Positions 36,382 to 46,293 of a stretch of 64,000 nucleotides of DNA are shown here, piece after piece. The DNA is taken from positions 744,001-808,000 of the forward strand of contig NZ_LLKN01000002.1 in NCBI RefSeq assembly GCF_002900095.1. The letters run 5' to 3'. This DNA is from Salegentibacter mishustinae (GTDB lineage Bacteria > Bacteroidota > Bacteroidia > Flavobacteriales > Flavobacteriaceae). The notes under the pieces are model-generated. The model saw only the letters and a program-made list of their open reading frames with translations. It ran no database searches and was not told the origin of the DNA. The first letter of the stretch is position 1; every line of letters begins with the position of its first letter. The translations under genes and the position numbers were made by a program.

Positions 36382-37602
36382 CTATTTTTCTTCTCCGTAT
36401 TTATCGTATTCTGGATATAGGAAGTTGTTGTAAGGAAAACGGGTGATATGAATTTTACGAACTGCTTCATAAACCTTTCTTCTAAAATCTTCCATATTCT
36501 CCTTGTTCAAAGCAGATATGAACAGCACGTTATCTCCCATTTTATTCATCCAGGTTTGCTTCCATTCTTTTAACGTATAATGCGCTTTGGTCCTTTCGGT
36601 CATTAAATCGTCATCTTCAATTTCTTCAGCTTCATATTGATCAATTTTATTGAAAACCATAATCGTTGGCTTATCAATACTTTTAATCTCACTCATAATT
36701 TGATTAACAGATTCTATATGGTCTTCGAAGTTTGGATGAGAAATATCTACAACGTGTAACAGTAGATCGGCTTCTCTAACTTCATCTAAGGTAGATTTAA
36801 AAGACTCTACCAATTGTGTAGGCAACTTCCTTATAAATCCTACCGTATCAGTTAAAAGGAAGGGTAAATTGCGTATTACTACTTTTCTAACCGTGGTATC
36901 TAAAGTTGCAAAAAGTTTATTTTCGGCGAAAACTTCACTTTTACTAATGGTGTTCATTAAAGTAGATTTCCCCACATTGGTATAACCTACAAGTGCTACT
37001 CTAACCAATTGACCGCGATTACCGCGTTGCACCTCCATTTGTTTATCTATGGTTTCGAGCTTTTTCTTTAAAAGTGAAATTTTATCCCTTACGATCCTAC
37101 GGTCAGTCTCAATTTCTGTTTCCCCGGGACCACGCATTCCAATACCACCACGCTGGCGTTCAAGGTGAGTCCACATACCGGCAAGTCGCGGTAATAAATA
37201 TTCATATTGGGCAAGTTCTACTTGTGTGCGAGCGTAACTTGTTTGCGCACGTTGTGCAAAAATATCCAGGATAAGCGTAGTTCTATCTAAGACTTTACAC
37301 TTCAGGATCTTTTCAATATTTTTTTGCTGGGCAGGAGAAAGTTCATCATCAAAAATAGCGGTACCTACATCATTTTCATCAACGAATTCTTTTAATTCAT
37401 TCATCTTACCGGTACCGATAAAAGTTTTAGGATTGGGCTTATCCATATTCTGGCTAAAACGCTTTATAACTTCCCCGCCTGCTGTATAGGTAAGGAATTC
37501 CAATTCGTCCAGATATTCTTTTAATTTATCGTGCCCCTGTTCCTTGGTTACAATACCAATTAAAACAGCTTTTTCGTGGGTAAGGTCGGTTTTTTCAATC
37601 AT
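36382..37602 (-). CDS. hflX: Ribosome-associated GTPase HflX
   Basis: HflX is a GTPase that binds the 50S subunit and splits stalled or stress-arrested ribosomes. The 406-residue protein has the N-terminal HflX domain (about 10-190, with the GTG-type loop TFIGTGKMNEL and ELSPAQQKNIEK), a coiled-coil linker, and a G domain with G1 GYTNVGKST, G3 DTVGFIRKLP and G4 NKID. It appears complete. A perfect -7 box lies 5 nt upstream of the start and predicts a leaderless or nearly leaderless mRNA. Confidence 0.96.
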   Translation of the reverse strand: MIEKTDLTHEKAVLIGIVTKEQGHDKLKEYLDELEFLTYTAGGEVIKRFSQNMDKPNPKTFIGTGKMNELKEFVDENDVGTAIFDDELSPAQQKNIEKILKCKVLDRTTLILDIFAQRAQTSYARTQVELAQYEYLLPRLAGMWTHLERQRGGIGMRGPGETEIETDRRIVRDKISLLKKKLETIDKQMEVQRGNRGQLVRVALVGYTNVGKSTLMNTISKSEVFAENKLFATLDTTVRKVVIRNLPFLLTDTVGFIRKLPTQLVESFKSTLDEVREADLLLHVVDISHPNFEDHIESVNQIMSEIKSIDKPTIMVFNKIDQYEAEEIEDDDLMTERTKAHYTLKEWKQTWMNKMGDNVLFISALNKENMEDFRRKVYEAVRKIHITRFPYNNFLYPEYDKYGEEK

Positions 37603-37607
37603 AACTA

Positions 37608-37615
37608 CAAAGTTA
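37608..37615 (-). promoter_or_regulatory. Perfect -7 box (TAacTTTG) 5 nt before the hflX start
   Basis: On the minus strand TAACTTTG, then five bases, then the ATG at 37602. This is the same geometry as at uvrC and mfd. No clear -33 TTG is seen at 20 nt. Confidence 0.6.
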
Positions 37616-37689
37616 CATAATAGATTACTACTGTGATTTTTGCTGAATTCATTTCAACATATATTTAACTAAAAAAACTCATAAAATAA

Positions 37690-37716
37690 AAAACCTGCCG
37701 CTTATGGGCAGGTTGT
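37690..37716 (-). terminator. Rho-independent terminator after the DUF3078 gene
   Basis: On the minus strand, aacctgcc and ggcaggtt pair (37692-37699 with 37707-37714), followed by a T-rich tract. Confidence 0.85.
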
Positions 37717-37764
37717 ATTTAATGTATCAATGCTGAAACAATCAGCATAAATTATTAGATAGAT

Positions 37765-38658
37765 CTAAAATCCATAAGTAATTCCAAGTCCGAATACTTC
37801 TCTTATTTGAAATCCCTGTACGGCATTATCATCATAAATAGCCTGGAAAATAAGATTTGTAGAAAGATAATCGTTAATCTTCATTTTCATGTTCATGGTG
37901 TAATCTATATCTACATTTTGTGGGTCTTCAAGGTAATTGGAATAGAGGTTCAGTAGGTTTTCCATGGTTACATTTTCAATAACCTCAAATTTAGCGTATC
38001 CAGAAACCGAGGCGCCAAGTTCAAAACGCATTGCTTTATTGGCATCTACACCAAAATAATCTCCATCTACGTAGCCAGGTCCAGAGGTGAAATCTTTATC
38101 AACAAAAACCATTCTTCCGGTAGCCGGAGCAATGTTTACGTAGAAATTTTCACTTTTTTTCCACATCATCCCGGGACCGAACTGAAGATAGGCGGGAGAT
38201 AAAAAGTTAGTGTACTCTGTTCGGGTAGTTTCTCGTGTTTCAGCATCTTCCCCAAACTTATAACCTTTAGTAATTTGTGTTCTGAAATTAAGAAAAAGTG
38301 AGTAAAACCAGTTAGAGTCCTGTAATTGTTTCCCTGCGATCGAGTTAAATTCTAAACGGTCACTTGTTTTTCTGGCAAATTCGTCGCTGCGCTGCTTGGT
38401 GATTCCATAATCTACGAGCAACCTATTATCCCAGGTAAAATCGTCTTTTAAATAATTAAAATTATAGTCAAAAAGTAAATTTCCTGAAAGGTTGGAGGTT
38501 CCACCGCCGGTCCATTCTTCGTTAAAGGCCGATTGATTGAAAAGTAAGGAAATGTTTCCTTCTTTAGTCCATCCTTGTTTCTGTTCTTCTTCCTCTTCCT
38601 GAGCCGATAAATTAAAAATTCCGCCAAGTAGGGCGAAAGCAAGTACTAATTTTTTCAT
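37765..38658 (-). CDS. DUF3078 exported beta-barrel-like protein
   Basis: The start at 38658 gives a signal peptide (about 1-19, NLSAQE) followed by a Glu/Gln run. An upstream in-frame Met at 38733 would destroy the signal. The 297-residue protein resembles DUF3078, with GWTKEGNISLLFNQSAFNEEW near the start (described here by its ends at residues 27-47), alternating aromatic strands, and a final GLGITYGF. This fits an outer-membrane barrel. Its function is unknown. It is 89 nt from the DUF2480 gene and could be read through from the suf operon. Confidence 0.85.
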   Translation of the reverse strand: MKKLVLAFALLGGIFNLSAQEEEEEQKQGWTKEGNISLLFNQSAFNEEWTGGGTSNLSGNLLFDYNFNYLKDDFTWDNRLLVDYGITKQRSDEFARKTSDRLEFNSIAGKQLQDSNWFYSLFLNFRTQITKGYKFGEDAETRETTRTEYTNFLSPAYLQFGPGMMWKKSENFYVNIAPATGRMVFVDKDFTSGPGYVDGDYFGVDANKAMRFELGASVSGYAKFEVIENVTMENLLNLYSNYLEDPQNVDIDYTMNMKMKINDYLSTNLIFQAIYDDNAVQGFQIREVFGLGITYGF

Positions 38659-38747
38659 TTTTTTATAATTCTGAATGTCGCTAATACAGGAATATAAACA
38701 CTTCCCTGATATTGTTAATTTTGCGTCCAGCATCCTGCTGGCTTATC

Positions 38748-39260
38748 TTAATTTTTTGGTTTCTTGTATAAGGGTACCGACGAGCAGGCCTCGCCATACA
38801 TTAAACTCTTTACAACAGGTTGTAATTTTTCTATTAAAAGTAAATAGGCATTTTTTGGAACCGGTTTGTGAGCACAGCCCTTTACAATTACAGGCTTATC
38901 CTGTAAATCGCTTACATCCATTTTTAAAATAGCTTCGGTGTAAAGAACTGTTTCCAGGGTTTCCAGGTCGCCGGTAATTATTTTTTTTGCGTAAGGCTGT
39001 AAATAGGTGGCCAATAACATAAAAGCCCAGGCCGGTATAATCGCATCGCTGGAACAGGTAAGTGCAATAAATTTACCTTCGTACTGGCTCCAGTCATGAT
39101 TTTTTGCCTGTTCCCTAAATTCACTTTCCCGTAATACAAAACCTTCCAGCAGCCAGTCTTTTACATCAAACAAAACACGTTCGCCTTCAGGATAATAATC
39201 CTCAAGGTTAAAAGTGATTAGTTTGCTGTTAGCTACCCGGTTTAAAATTTCTTCAGCCAT
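38748..39260 (-). CDS. DUF2480 family protein
   Basis: The 170-residue soluble protein matches the bacteroidotal DUF2480 family, with FDVKDWLLEGFVLREKEFR-like text (FDVKDWLLEGFVLRESEFR, residues about 30-48), ALTCSSDAIIPAWAFMLL, and a Cys-containing VIVKGCAHKPVP. The function is unknown. It commonly lies at the end of suf operons in this family, as here, 82 nt after sufT. The conserved Cys residues (CSSDA, GCAH, GEACSS) might relate to Fe-S metabolism, which is only a suggestion. Confidence 0.85.
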   Translation of the reverse strand: MAEEILNRVANSKLITFNLEDYYPEGERVLFDVKDWLLEGFVLRESEFREQAKNHDWSQYEGKFIALTCSSDAIIPAWAFMLLATYLQPYAKKIITGDLETLETVLYTEAILKMDVSDLQDKPVIVKGCAHKPVPKNAYLLLIEKLQPVVKSLMYGEACSSVPLYKKPKN

Positions 39261-39342
39261 AAATGGGTTAAGTGTTAATGGTTAAAAGTTAATAAACATT
39301 ATAAAGCAAAATTTTTAATCTCTCTTTGGGGCTAGGGTGCTT

Positions 39343-39666
39343 TTATAAAAGCCCTAATTCCAATTTTGCTTCTTCGCTAATAAGATCCTGATTCCACGGC
39401 GGATCGAAAGTGATCTCTACTTCGGCCTCTTTAACCATATCTATAGAAGCTACTTTTTCTTTTACTTCCTGCGGTAAACTTTCGGCTACCGGGCAGTTTG
39501 GTGTAGTAAGCGTCATTAGGATCTTTACTTCATAATCGGTGTTTACCATGACGTCGTAAATAAGTCCTAATTCGTATATATCTACTGGAATCTCGGGATC
39601 ATAAATGGTTTTTAAAACCCTTACGATTTTTTCTCCCAATTCCTGTGTATCTATTTCTTTTTCCAT
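39343..39666 (-). CDS. SufT-like Fe-S assembly protein (DUF59/MIP18 family)
   Basis: The 107-residue protein is a single DUF59 domain: TIYDPEIPVDIYELGLIY (residues about 20-37), MTLTTPNCPVAESLP with the conserved Cys59, and ITFDPPWNQDLIS. Relatives act in Fe-S cluster maturation in the Suf pathway. It starts one base after the sufE stop, so it is clearly co-transcribed. Confidence 0.92.
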   Translation of the reverse strand: MEKEIDTQELGEKIVRVLKTIYDPEIPVDIYELGLIYDVMVNTDYEVKILMTLTTPNCPVAESLPQEVKEKVASIDMVKEAEVEITFDPPWNQDLISEEAKLELGLL

Positions 39667-39667
39667 C

Positions 39668-40096
39668 TTATTTTAGTTGTGTTTGGTATGCCACAGCATA
39701 CATTTTAAGTTGTTTGATCATACTCACCAAACCATTGGCGCGGGTAGGAGACAAATGCTCTCTTAGGCCAATATCATCAATAAACTTTGTGTCGGCTTCA
39801 ATAATCGCTGAAGGATGATGATTGGAAAAAGCCCTAATTAAAATGGCTACAATACCTTTGGTAATTATCGCATCACTATCTGCAGTAAAAACCAATTTCT
39901 CATCTTTTAGTTCAGCGTGAACCCAAACCTTACTTTGACATCCTTTTATAAGGTTTTCGTCAATTTTATATTTTTCGTCTATAAGTGGAAGTGCTTTTCC
40001 AAGCTCTATCATATATTCATAACGCTGCATCCAGTCGTCGAACATCGCGAACTCGTCTACAATCTCTTCCTGTATTTCCTGTATCGTTTTACTCAC
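39668..40096 (-). CDS. sufE: Cysteine desulfuration protein SufE
   Basis: SufE takes persulfide sulfur from SufS and passes it to the SufBCD scaffold. The 142-residue protein has the active Cys53 in IKGCQSKVW and the family's C-terminal LSPTRANGLVSMI. The start codon is GTG (40094-40096). It overlaps the end of the META lipoprotein gene by 8 bp, which points to translational coupling. Confidence 0.95.
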   Translation of the reverse strand: MSKTIQEIQEEIVDEFAMFDDWMQRYEYMIELGKALPLIDEKYKIDENLIKGCQSKVWVHAELKDEKLVFTADSDAIITKGIVAILIRAFSNHHPSAIIEADTKFIDDIGLREHLSPTRANGLVSMIKQLKMYAVAYQTQLK

Positions 40097-40517
40097 TATC
40101 TTCTGTTTTTTGCAGGTTTAAAAGCTCCTGATTTTCTGCAGATAAAAATATTAAATCTTTATCGCTAATTCTTACTTTTCTGATTTCGGGAATTACTTCA
40201 TTAAAAATCTCTTCATATTCCATTTGCCCTTCACAGTACATTTTTGTGCCTAGCGGTGGATTAAATTTTATGATAGAATCCTGAATTTTATAAGTTGCTA
40301 CAAAATTGTTACAACCCGTTTTTCCCGAAAGCCTTTGTTCTTTGCCTTCAAAATTTAAAATAAAGCCTTCTCCCGAAATATCTTCCCCGTCCAATTCCAG
40401 CAATTCATAATTGCCGTTAAGGGTCTTTAGATCTGCTGGATCTTCTGAAATTTTTTCTTCTGAATTTCCGCAGGAAATCATTAAAAAGGCGCTAAAAATA
40501 AATAGGAATTTCTTCAT
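40089..40517 (-). CDS. META-domain lipoprotein inside the suf operon
   Basis: The 142-residue protein has a lipoprotein signal (lipobox LMISC, Cys16) and a META domain (about 30-135) with NGNYELLELDGEDI and the family's GCNNF motif (KTGCNNFVATY). META/HslJ-type domains occur in outer-membrane or periplasmic lipoproteins linked to stress. It is encoded between sufS and sufE, overlapping sufE by 8 bp, so it must be co-expressed with the Fe-S machinery. Why a lipoprotein belongs there is unclear. Confidence 0.88.
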   Translation of the reverse strand: MKKFLFIFSAFLMISCGNSEEKISEDPADLKTLNGNYELLELDGEDISGEGFILNFEGKEQRLSGKTGCNNFVATYKIQDSIIKFNPPLGTKMYCEGQMEYEEIFNEVIPEIRKVRISDKDLIFLSAENQELLNLQKTEDSE

Positions 40518-40527
40518 CGTCTATTGT

Positions 40528-41766
40528 TTAGGAAAGCATCGATTTTGCTTTTTTAACCGCTTCAATAAACCGGTCAATTTCTTCTTTAGTGTTGTAAAAT
40601 GAAAAAGAAGCCCTAACCGTACCCGGAATTTTATAGAAATCCATAATGGGTTGGGCGCAATGATGGCCGGTTCTGACAGCAATACCCATTTTGTCTACAA
40701 GCGTCCCAATATCATAAGGATGCAAGCCTTCAATATTAAAAGATATCACAGCGGTTTTTTCTCTGGAAGTCCCATAGAGCTTCATTCCCTCAATTTCCTG
40801 AAGTTTTAAAGTGGCATAATCCAGCAATTCGTCTTCGTAACGCGCAATAGCTTCAAAACCTATGCTGTTCATATATTCTATAGCTGCGCCAAAAGCAATG
40901 CCACCACAAATATTAGGCGTGCCGGCTTCAAATTTATGCGGAAGATCAGCATAAGTAGTCTTTTCAAAACTCACCGTAGCGATCATTTCCCCGCCACCCT
41001 GGTAAGGCGGAAGTTTATTGAGCCATTCTTCTTTCCCATATAAAACACCAACGCCTGTTGGGCCACACATTTTATGAGCAGAAACTACGTAAAAATCCAC
41101 ATCTAGTGCCTGAACATCGGCCTTGATATGCGGGGCGGCTTGTGCGCCATCAATTAAAACTGCTGCGCCTTTTTCGTGGGCCTTATCTATAATTTTTTTA
41201 ATAGGATTGATGGTTCCCAAAGCGTTTGAAACGTGATTTAGGAAAACCATTTTTGTTTTTTCTGAAACTAATTCCTCGAAAGACTCGTAGATAAGTTCTC
41301 CCTGCTCGTTCATAGGGATTACTTTTAAAACTGCTCCTGTTTTTTCGCAAAGCATTTGCCAGGGCACTATATTGGAATGGTGCTCTAATGCTGAAACCAG
41401 GATTTCATCGCCTTTTTGTAGAATAGACGCAAAACCGCTGGCAACAAGATTAATGCCGTGCGTGGTGCCCGAGGTAAAGATGATTTCGTGCGCTTTTTCA
41501 GCATTAAAATGTTGCTGAATTTTTCTTCTTGCACCTTCATATTTATCGGTTGCCTCCTGTGATAAACTATGCACGCCACGGTGAATATTAGCATTGTAGT
41601 TAGAGTAATAATCTACAATCGCATCCATTACCTGTTTTGGCGTTTGCGAAGTTGCCGCGTTATCAAAGTAAACCAAAGGATAACCATTAACTTCCCTATT
41701 CAGGATAGGGAAGTCTTTTCTAATTTCGTCAACGTTAAATGCTATATTATTAGTAGCAATGCTCAT
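40528..41766 (-). CDS. sufS: Cysteine desulfurase SufS
   Basis: SufS is a PLP enzyme that takes sulfur from L-cysteine for Fe-S clusters. The 412-residue protein has YFDNAATSQTP, TSGTTHGIN, DGAQAAPH, the PLP Lys in VVSAHKMCGPTG, and the active-site Cys370 in RTGHHCAQP, which is the group II (SufS/CsdA) pattern. It lies between sufD (49 bp) and the META lipoprotein gene (10 bp). Confidence 0.97.
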   Translation of the reverse strand: MSIATNNIAFNVDEIRKDFPILNREVNGYPLVYFDNAATSQTPKQVMDAIVDYYSNYNANIHRGVHSLSQEATDKYEGARRKIQQHFNAEKAHEIIFTSGTTHGINLVASGFASILQKGDEILVSALEHHSNIVPWQMLCEKTGAVLKVIPMNEQGELIYESFEELVSEKTKMVFLNHVSNALGTINPIKKIIDKAHEKGAAVLIDGAQAAPHIKADVQALDVDFYVVSAHKMCGPTGVGVLYGKEEWLNKLPPYQGGGEMIATVSFEKTTYADLPHKFEAGTPNICGGIAFGAAIEYMNSIGFEAIARYEDELLDYATLKLQEIEGMKLYGTSREKTAVISFNIEGLHPYDIGTLVDKMGIAVRTGHHCAQPIMDFYKIPGTVRASFSFYNTKEEIDRFIEAVKKAKSMLS

Positions 41767-41814
41767 TTTTATATTGATTTGAGGATTCTGGTAAATGCTA
41801 CTTTTGATAGCGAT

Positions 41815-43131
41815 TTACAGGTTGAATCCTAATTCTACACCCAATTTATGGGCTATAAGTTTATTGATTCTCTTTTTAATTTCCGGAATTTTTACACTCT
41901 CAAGAACGTTATTGGCAAAGGCGTACATCAAAAGTCCGCTGGCCTCTTTCTTCGGAATTCCGCGAGATTGAAGATAAAATAAAGCCTCTTCGTCTAACTG
42001 ACCAATAGTACAACCGTGACTACATTTTACATCGTCTGCAAAAATTTCTAGCTGAGGTTTAGAGTTTATAGTGGCTTTATCATCTAGTAAAACATTATTG
42101 TTAGACTGGTAAGCATTTGTTTGTTGTGCTTCTTTTTCAACCACTACTTTCCCGTTGAAAACACCAACCGATTTTTCATCAAAAATACCTTTGTAATCCT
42201 GGTGCGATTCACAATTTGGTTCTATATGGTGTACCAAAGTATTGTGATCTACGTGTTGTTTTCCTTCAATGATGGTTACCCCTTTCATTGTAGAATCTAT
42301 ACGCTCTCCTCTTTGATAGAAATTAAGATTGTTTCGAGTTAATTTTCCACCAAGAGAGAAAGTATGTACAGAGCAGAAACTTTCAGATTGTTGCTCGATG
42401 TAGGTGTTATCTATTAAAGAGGCAGAAAGTTTATCGTTCTGAATCTTGTAATAATCTACAATCGCACGCTTATCAGCAAAAATTTCAGTAACCGAATTGG
42501 TAAGTACCGGGTGTTCGGTTAAACTCTGATGACGCTCAATAATCTGGCAGTGAGAATTTTCATCTACCACAATTAGATTACGTGGCTGTACCAAAATAGA
42601 CGATTCATTTCCCGTAGAGAAATTAATGATCTGGATGGGCTTATCGGCCATTGTATTCTTATGAATATGAATAAAAGCTCCTTCCTTAGTAAAAGCCGTA
42701 TTCAATGAATTCAACCCATTTTTTGGAGCTAGTTTGTTGAAATAATTATCAATTACCGGCTTGTAAAGGTCTTTGTTCAACGCTGAAGACATAAGGCAAA
42801 CATCAATCTTATCGTGCGTGGTGCTGGATAAGTGAGATGAGTAAATACCATCTATAAATACCAGATCGTAAGTATCTATCTCGTGGATAAGGTATTTTTT
42901 AATGTCTTTGTATTCTATAGCGTTTTCCTTTTTTGGAAAAAGACTGTAGTCTTCTTTCAAAATCGATTTCAAAGAAGTGTATTTATAATCTTCTTCTTTT
43001 CGACTTGGGAAACCCATAGTTTCAAAGTCCTTAATCGCCTGGTTTCTTATTTTATGAAGATCATCATTAGCTCCTGTGTACTCTTCTTCAAAAGCCAGGA
43101 ATGATGATACTAATTTTTCTTTTAATTCCAT
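41815..43131 (-). CDS. sufD: Fe-S cluster scaffold subunit SufD
   Basis: SufD pairs with SufB and SufC in the SufBC2D scaffold. The 438-residue protein has the right-handed beta-helix core and the conserved C-terminal CSHGCTIGQLDEEALFYLQSRGI (described by its ends, residues about 380-402). The start is taken at ATG 43131 (MELKEKL). An in-frame ATG at 43149 would add six residues and cannot be excluded. It lies about 100 nt after sufC. Confidence 0.93.
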   Translation of the reverse strand: MELKEKLVSSFLAFEEEYTGANDDLHKIRNQAIKDFETMGFPSRKEEDYKYTSLKSILKEDYSLFPKKENAIEYKDIKKYLIHEIDTYDLVFIDGIYSSHLSSTTHDKIDVCLMSSALNKDLYKPVIDNYFNKLAPKNGLNSLNTAFTKEGAFIHIHKNTMADKPIQIINFSTGNESSILVQPRNLIVVDENSHCQIIERHQSLTEHPVLTNSVTEIFADKRAIVDYYKIQNDKLSASLIDNTYIEQQSESFCSVHTFSLGGKLTRNNLNFYQRGERIDSTMKGVTIIEGKQHVDHNTLVHHIEPNCESHQDYKGIFDEKSVGVFNGKVVVEKEAQQTNAYQSNNNVLLDDKATINSKPQLEIFADDVKCSHGCTIGQLDEEALFYLQSRGIPKKEASGLLMYAFANNVLESVKIPEIKKRINKLIAHKLGVELGFNL

Positions 43132-43230
43132 CTTTAATTCTTTTGTCATTTCCGCAGCGGCGGAAATCTTCTTAATTGAAAGGGCTTGAATTTTCTATTT
43201 AGTTCTAATAAAAAGTCTTATAACCCTGAA

Positions 43231-43983
43231 CTAAACCGCTTTTTCAGCTTTAATCCATTCGTATCCTCTTTCTTCCAGCTCAAGAGCAAGTTCTTTTCCG
43301 CCAGACTTCACAATTTTCCCGTCTACCATTACGTGCACCACATCTGGTACAATATAGTTAAGCAAACGCTGGTAGTGAGTAATTAGCAATACCGCGTTAT
43401 CTTTGCTTCTTAAGTTGTTTACTCCATCGGCAACAATTTTTAAAGCATCAATATCCAAACCTGAATCGGTTTCATCAAGAATAGATAATTTTGGCTCTAA
43501 CATTGCCATTTGGAAAATCTCGTTTCTTTTCTTTTCCCCTCCGGAAAATCCTTCGTTTAAAGATCTTGATAAGAATTTACGGTCAATTCCCAAACTTTCA
43601 GATTTCTCACGAATCTTTTTCAGCATTTCATTAGCCGGCATATCTTCGAGTCCGTTGGCCTTTCTATGCGCGTTGATCGCGGTTTTCATAAAATTGGTAA
43701 CTGAAACTCCCGGAATCTCCACAGGATATTGAAAAGAAAGAAAGATTCCTTTATGAGCTCTTTCTTCAGGATCCATTTCTGAGATCTCTGTATTTTCAAA
43801 AATAATTTCTCCTTCGGTTTGTTCAAATTCTTCTTTCCCGGCAATTACCGAAGAAAGCGTACTTTTTCCCGAACCGTTTGGTCCCATAATAGCATGAACC
43901 TCTCCCGGATTAATTTCAAGATTAATTCCTTTAAGGATTTCTTTATCTTCTATACTTGCGTGTAAATTCTTTATTTTTAGCAT
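43231..43983 (-). CDS. sufC: Fe-S assembly ATPase SufC
   Basis: SufC is the ABC-type ATPase of the SufBC2D complex. The 250-residue protein has Walker [10 protein letters not shown] (about 34-42), the Q loop region [12 protein letters not shown], the signature FSGGEKKR and Walker [13 protein letters not shown], in which DET is typical for SufC. It is in the middle of the suf operon, with a lipoprotein gene 41 bp upstream. Confidence 0.97.
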   Translation of the reverse strand: MLKIKNLHASIEDKEILKGINLEINPGEVHAIMGPNGSGKSTLSSVIAGKEEFEQTEGEIIFENTEISEMDPEERAHKGIFLSFQYPVEIPGVSVTNFMKTAINAHRKANGLEDMPANEMLKKIREKSESLGIDRKFLSRSLNEGFSGGEKKRNEIFQMAMLEPKLSILDETDSGLDIDALKIVADGVNNLRSKDNAVLLITHYQRLLNYIVPDVVHVMVDGKIVKSGGKELALELEERGYEWIKAEKAV

Positions 43984-44024
43984 AAATTCTCTGTATGCAT
44001 CCCTAATAAAATGGGATTGGTTTA

Positions 44025-44411
44025 TTATTCTTCTTGTTGTTCTGCAGCCTTTTCGGTCTCCAGAATTTCTAAAATTTCTCTTATTTCTATATTCTCGTCC
44101 CAGCCATCTTGTCGTGAATTCGTAACTATCTTCCCTTTCACTTTAACAGCTACCATATCAAATTCTTCTTTCTGAAATGGTTGTACCTGTTCGGCCAGTA
44201 CTTTAGACATGGAGTCTATAGTTACCCCATAAACAAAGTCGCTACCCCTTAAAATGGCTGCTTCACCTGCATAGATAAATTCCCCGGTTAGCGTTTGAAT
44301 ACTATCGGGAACTTTTTCTGTTTCAGGTTGATTCATAAGATCCTCCCGACCTTCGTCCTGGCAGGAAAAAGCCGTAACAGCTAGGGCAATAATTAGCAAA
44401 AACTTCTTCAT
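44025..44411 (-). CDS. Small lipoprotein between sufB and sufC
   Basis: The 128-residue protein has a lipoprotein signal (lipobox VTAFSC, Cys17) and a short beta-rich body with [16 protein letters not shown] and [18 protein letters not shown] (about 45-115), ending in a Glu-rich tail. The pattern suggests an OB-like or NlpE-like barrel, but I do not recognise the family. It is 23 bp downstream of sufB and 41 bp upstream of sufC, so it is a genuine operon member. A link to metal or redox sensing in the envelope is only a guess. Confidence 0.7.
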   Translation of the reverse strand: MKKFLLIIALAVTAFSCQDEGREDLMNQPETEKVPDSIQTLTGEFIYAGEAAILRGSDFVYGVTIDSMSKVLAEQVQPFQKEEFDMVAVKVKGKIVTNSRQDGWDENIEIREILEILETEKAAEQQEE

Positions 44412-44434
44412 TTTCTCAATCTTCGTTTTCCCTA

Positions 44435-45880
44435 TTATCCTACAGATCCTTCCAGGGAAATTTCAAGTAATTTTTGCGCTTCTACTGCAAACTCCATCGG
44501 TAATTTGTTCAATACTTCCTTACTAAAGCCGTTTACAATAAGTGCGATAGCTTTTTCGGTATCAATACCGCGTTGGTTACAGTAGAAGATCTGGTCTTCT
44601 CCAATTTTACTGGTGGTAGCCTCGTGTTCTACCTGAGCACTTTTATTTTTCACTTCTATATACGGGAAGGTATGCGCGCCGCATTTATTACCCATTAATA
44701 AGGAATCACATTGTGAGAAATTACGTGCATTTTGAGCTCTGCCGTTTATTTGAACCAAACCTCTATAGGAATTTTGGGAATGCCCGGCCGAAATACCTTT
44801 GGAAATAATCGTACTCTTGGTATTTTTACCCAGGTGAACCATTTTGGTACCTGTATCTGCCTGTTGGTAATTGTTGGTTACCGCGATAGAGTAAAATTCA
44901 CCAATAGAATTATCTCCTTTTAAGATACAGGAAGGATATTTCCAGGTTACAGCAGATCCTGTTTCAACCTGTGTCCAGGAAATTTTAGCGCCTTTCTCGC
45001 AAAGTCCACGTTTGGTTACAAAATTGAAAACACCACCTTTTCCATCTTTATTCCCAGGGAACCAGTTTTGTACGGTGCTGTATTTAATTTCGGCATCATC
45101 CAGAGCAACCAGCTCTACTACTGCCGCGTGCAGTTGATTTTCATCACGCATTGGAGCGGTACAACCTTCAAGGTAACTCACATAACTTCCAGGTTCTGCT
45201 ACTACAAGTGTACGCTCAAATTGACCGGTACCCGCCTGGTTAATTCTAAAATAGGTAGAAAGTTCCATTGGGCATCTTACACCTTTTGGAATGTAACAAA
45301 ATGAACCATCACTAAATACTGCGGAATTTAAAGCCGCGTAAAAGTTATCGGTTTTAGGAACTACAGAACCAATATATTTCTTAACCAATTCTGGGTGTTC
45401 CTTGATCGCTTCAGAAATTGAACAGAAAATTATTCCTTTTTCAGCAAGCGTCTTTTTAAAAGTGGTGGTTACAGAAACTGAATCCATTACCACATCTACA
45501 GCAACACCGGCAAGTTTTTTCTGTTCGTCTACAGAAATACCAAGTTTTTTGAAGGTATCCAGTAATTCAGGGTCTACTTCATCTAAACTATCGTATTTCG
45601 GCTTTTTATTAGGAGCCGAATAGTAAGAAATATTCTGAAAATTCGGCTTTTCGTAATGTACATTAGCCCATTCTGGTTCCTCCATGGTTTCCCAATGGCG
45701 AAATGCTTCCAGTCGCCACTCTGTCATCCACTCAGGCTCTTCTTTTTTCTTGGAGATTGCTCTAACAATATCTTCATTTAATCCCACGGGAAATGTATCC
45801 GATTCGATATCGGTATAAAACCCGTACTCATATTCTTTTGTCTCGAGCTCTTTTTTTAAATCATCTTCAGTATATGCCAT
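44435..45880 (-). CDS. sufB: Fe-S cluster scaffold subunit SufB
   Basis: SufB carries the nascent cluster in the SufBC2D scaffold. The 481-residue protein has the usual N-terminus ([12 protein letters not shown]), [20 protein letters not shown] (residues about 204-223), [21 protein letters not shown] (described by its ends), and the C-terminal [20 protein letters not shown]. It is the second gene of the suf operon, after sufA. Confidence 0.97.
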   Translation of the reverse strand: MAYTEDDLKKELETKEYEYGFYTDIESDTFPVGLNEDIVRAISKKKEEPEWMTEWRLEAFRHWETMEEPEWANVHYEKPNFQNISYYSAPNKKPKYDSLDEVDPELLDTFKKLGISVDEQKKLAGVAVDVVMDSVSVTTTFKKTLAEKGIIFCSISEAIKEHPELVKKYIGSVVPKTDNFYAALNSAVFSDGSFCYIPKGVRCPMELSTYFRINQAGTGQFERTLVVAEPGSYVSYLEGCTAPMRDENQLHAAVVELVALDDAEIKYSTVQNWFPGNKDGKGGVFNFVTKRGLCEKGAKISWTQVETGSAVTWKYPSCILKGDNSIGEFYSIAVTNNYQQADTGTKMVHLGKNTKSTIISKGISAGHSQNSYRGLVQINGRAQNARNFSQCDSLLMGNKCGAHTFPYIEVKNKSAQVEHEATTSKIGEDQIFYCNQRGIDTEKAIALIVNGFSKEVLNKLPMEFAVEAQKLLEISLEGSVG

Positions 45881-45926
45881 CTCAATATTTTATTAGTTAA
45901 AGTTCAAAATCTAAAATCCTGAACCG

Positions 45927-46256
45927 TTAAAGAGAGAAACTCTCTCCACATCCACAGGTTCTTTGGGCATTGGGGTTATTAAATACAAAACCTTTGCCGT
46001 TTAAACCGCCAGAAAATTCTAAAACCGTTCCTGCCAGGTATAAAACACTGCGTTTGTCTACTACTATTTTTATGTCGTTATCTTCAAAAAGTTTGTCGTC
46101 TTCAGCTTTAACTTTGTCAAATTTTAGTTCATAAGACAAGCCAGAGCAGCCTCCGCTTTTCACACCTACGCGAACAAAGTCCTGCAAATTGTCAAAACCT
46201 TCATCGCTCATTAGCGCGGCAATCTTTTTTTTAGCGCTTTCGCTTACTTTTATCAT
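45927..46256 (-). CDS. A-type Fe-S carrier (HesB/IscA/SufA family)
   Basis: The 109-residue protein starts MIKVSESAKKKI at 46256. A longer in-frame start at 46316 is rejected because it runs over the promoter box. Cluster ligands are visible: Cys in SGGCSGLSY and the pair in RTCGCGESF. A-type carriers accept clusters from SufBCD and deliver them to apo-proteins. It is the first gene of the suf operon, with a perfect -7 box about 30 nt upstream. Confidence 0.95.
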   Translation of the reverse strand: MIKVSESAKKKIAALMSDEGFDNLQDFVRVGVKSGGCSGLSYELKFDKVKAEDDKLFEDNDIKIVVDKRSVLYLAGTVLEFSGGLNGKGFVFNNPNAQRTCGCGESFSL

Positions 46257-46285
46257 AGCTAAAAAGATTAATTCTAAATTGGGTA

Positions 46286-46293
46286 CAAATATA
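46286..46293 (-). promoter_or_regulatory. Perfect -7 box (TAtaTTTG) of the suf operon
   Basis: On the minus strand TATATTTG lies 29 nt before the sufA-like start. The predicted transcript start near 46281 gives a leader of about 25 nt. No consensus TTG was seen at -33. I saw no obvious IscR- or Fur-like palindrome by eye. Confidence 0.6.
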
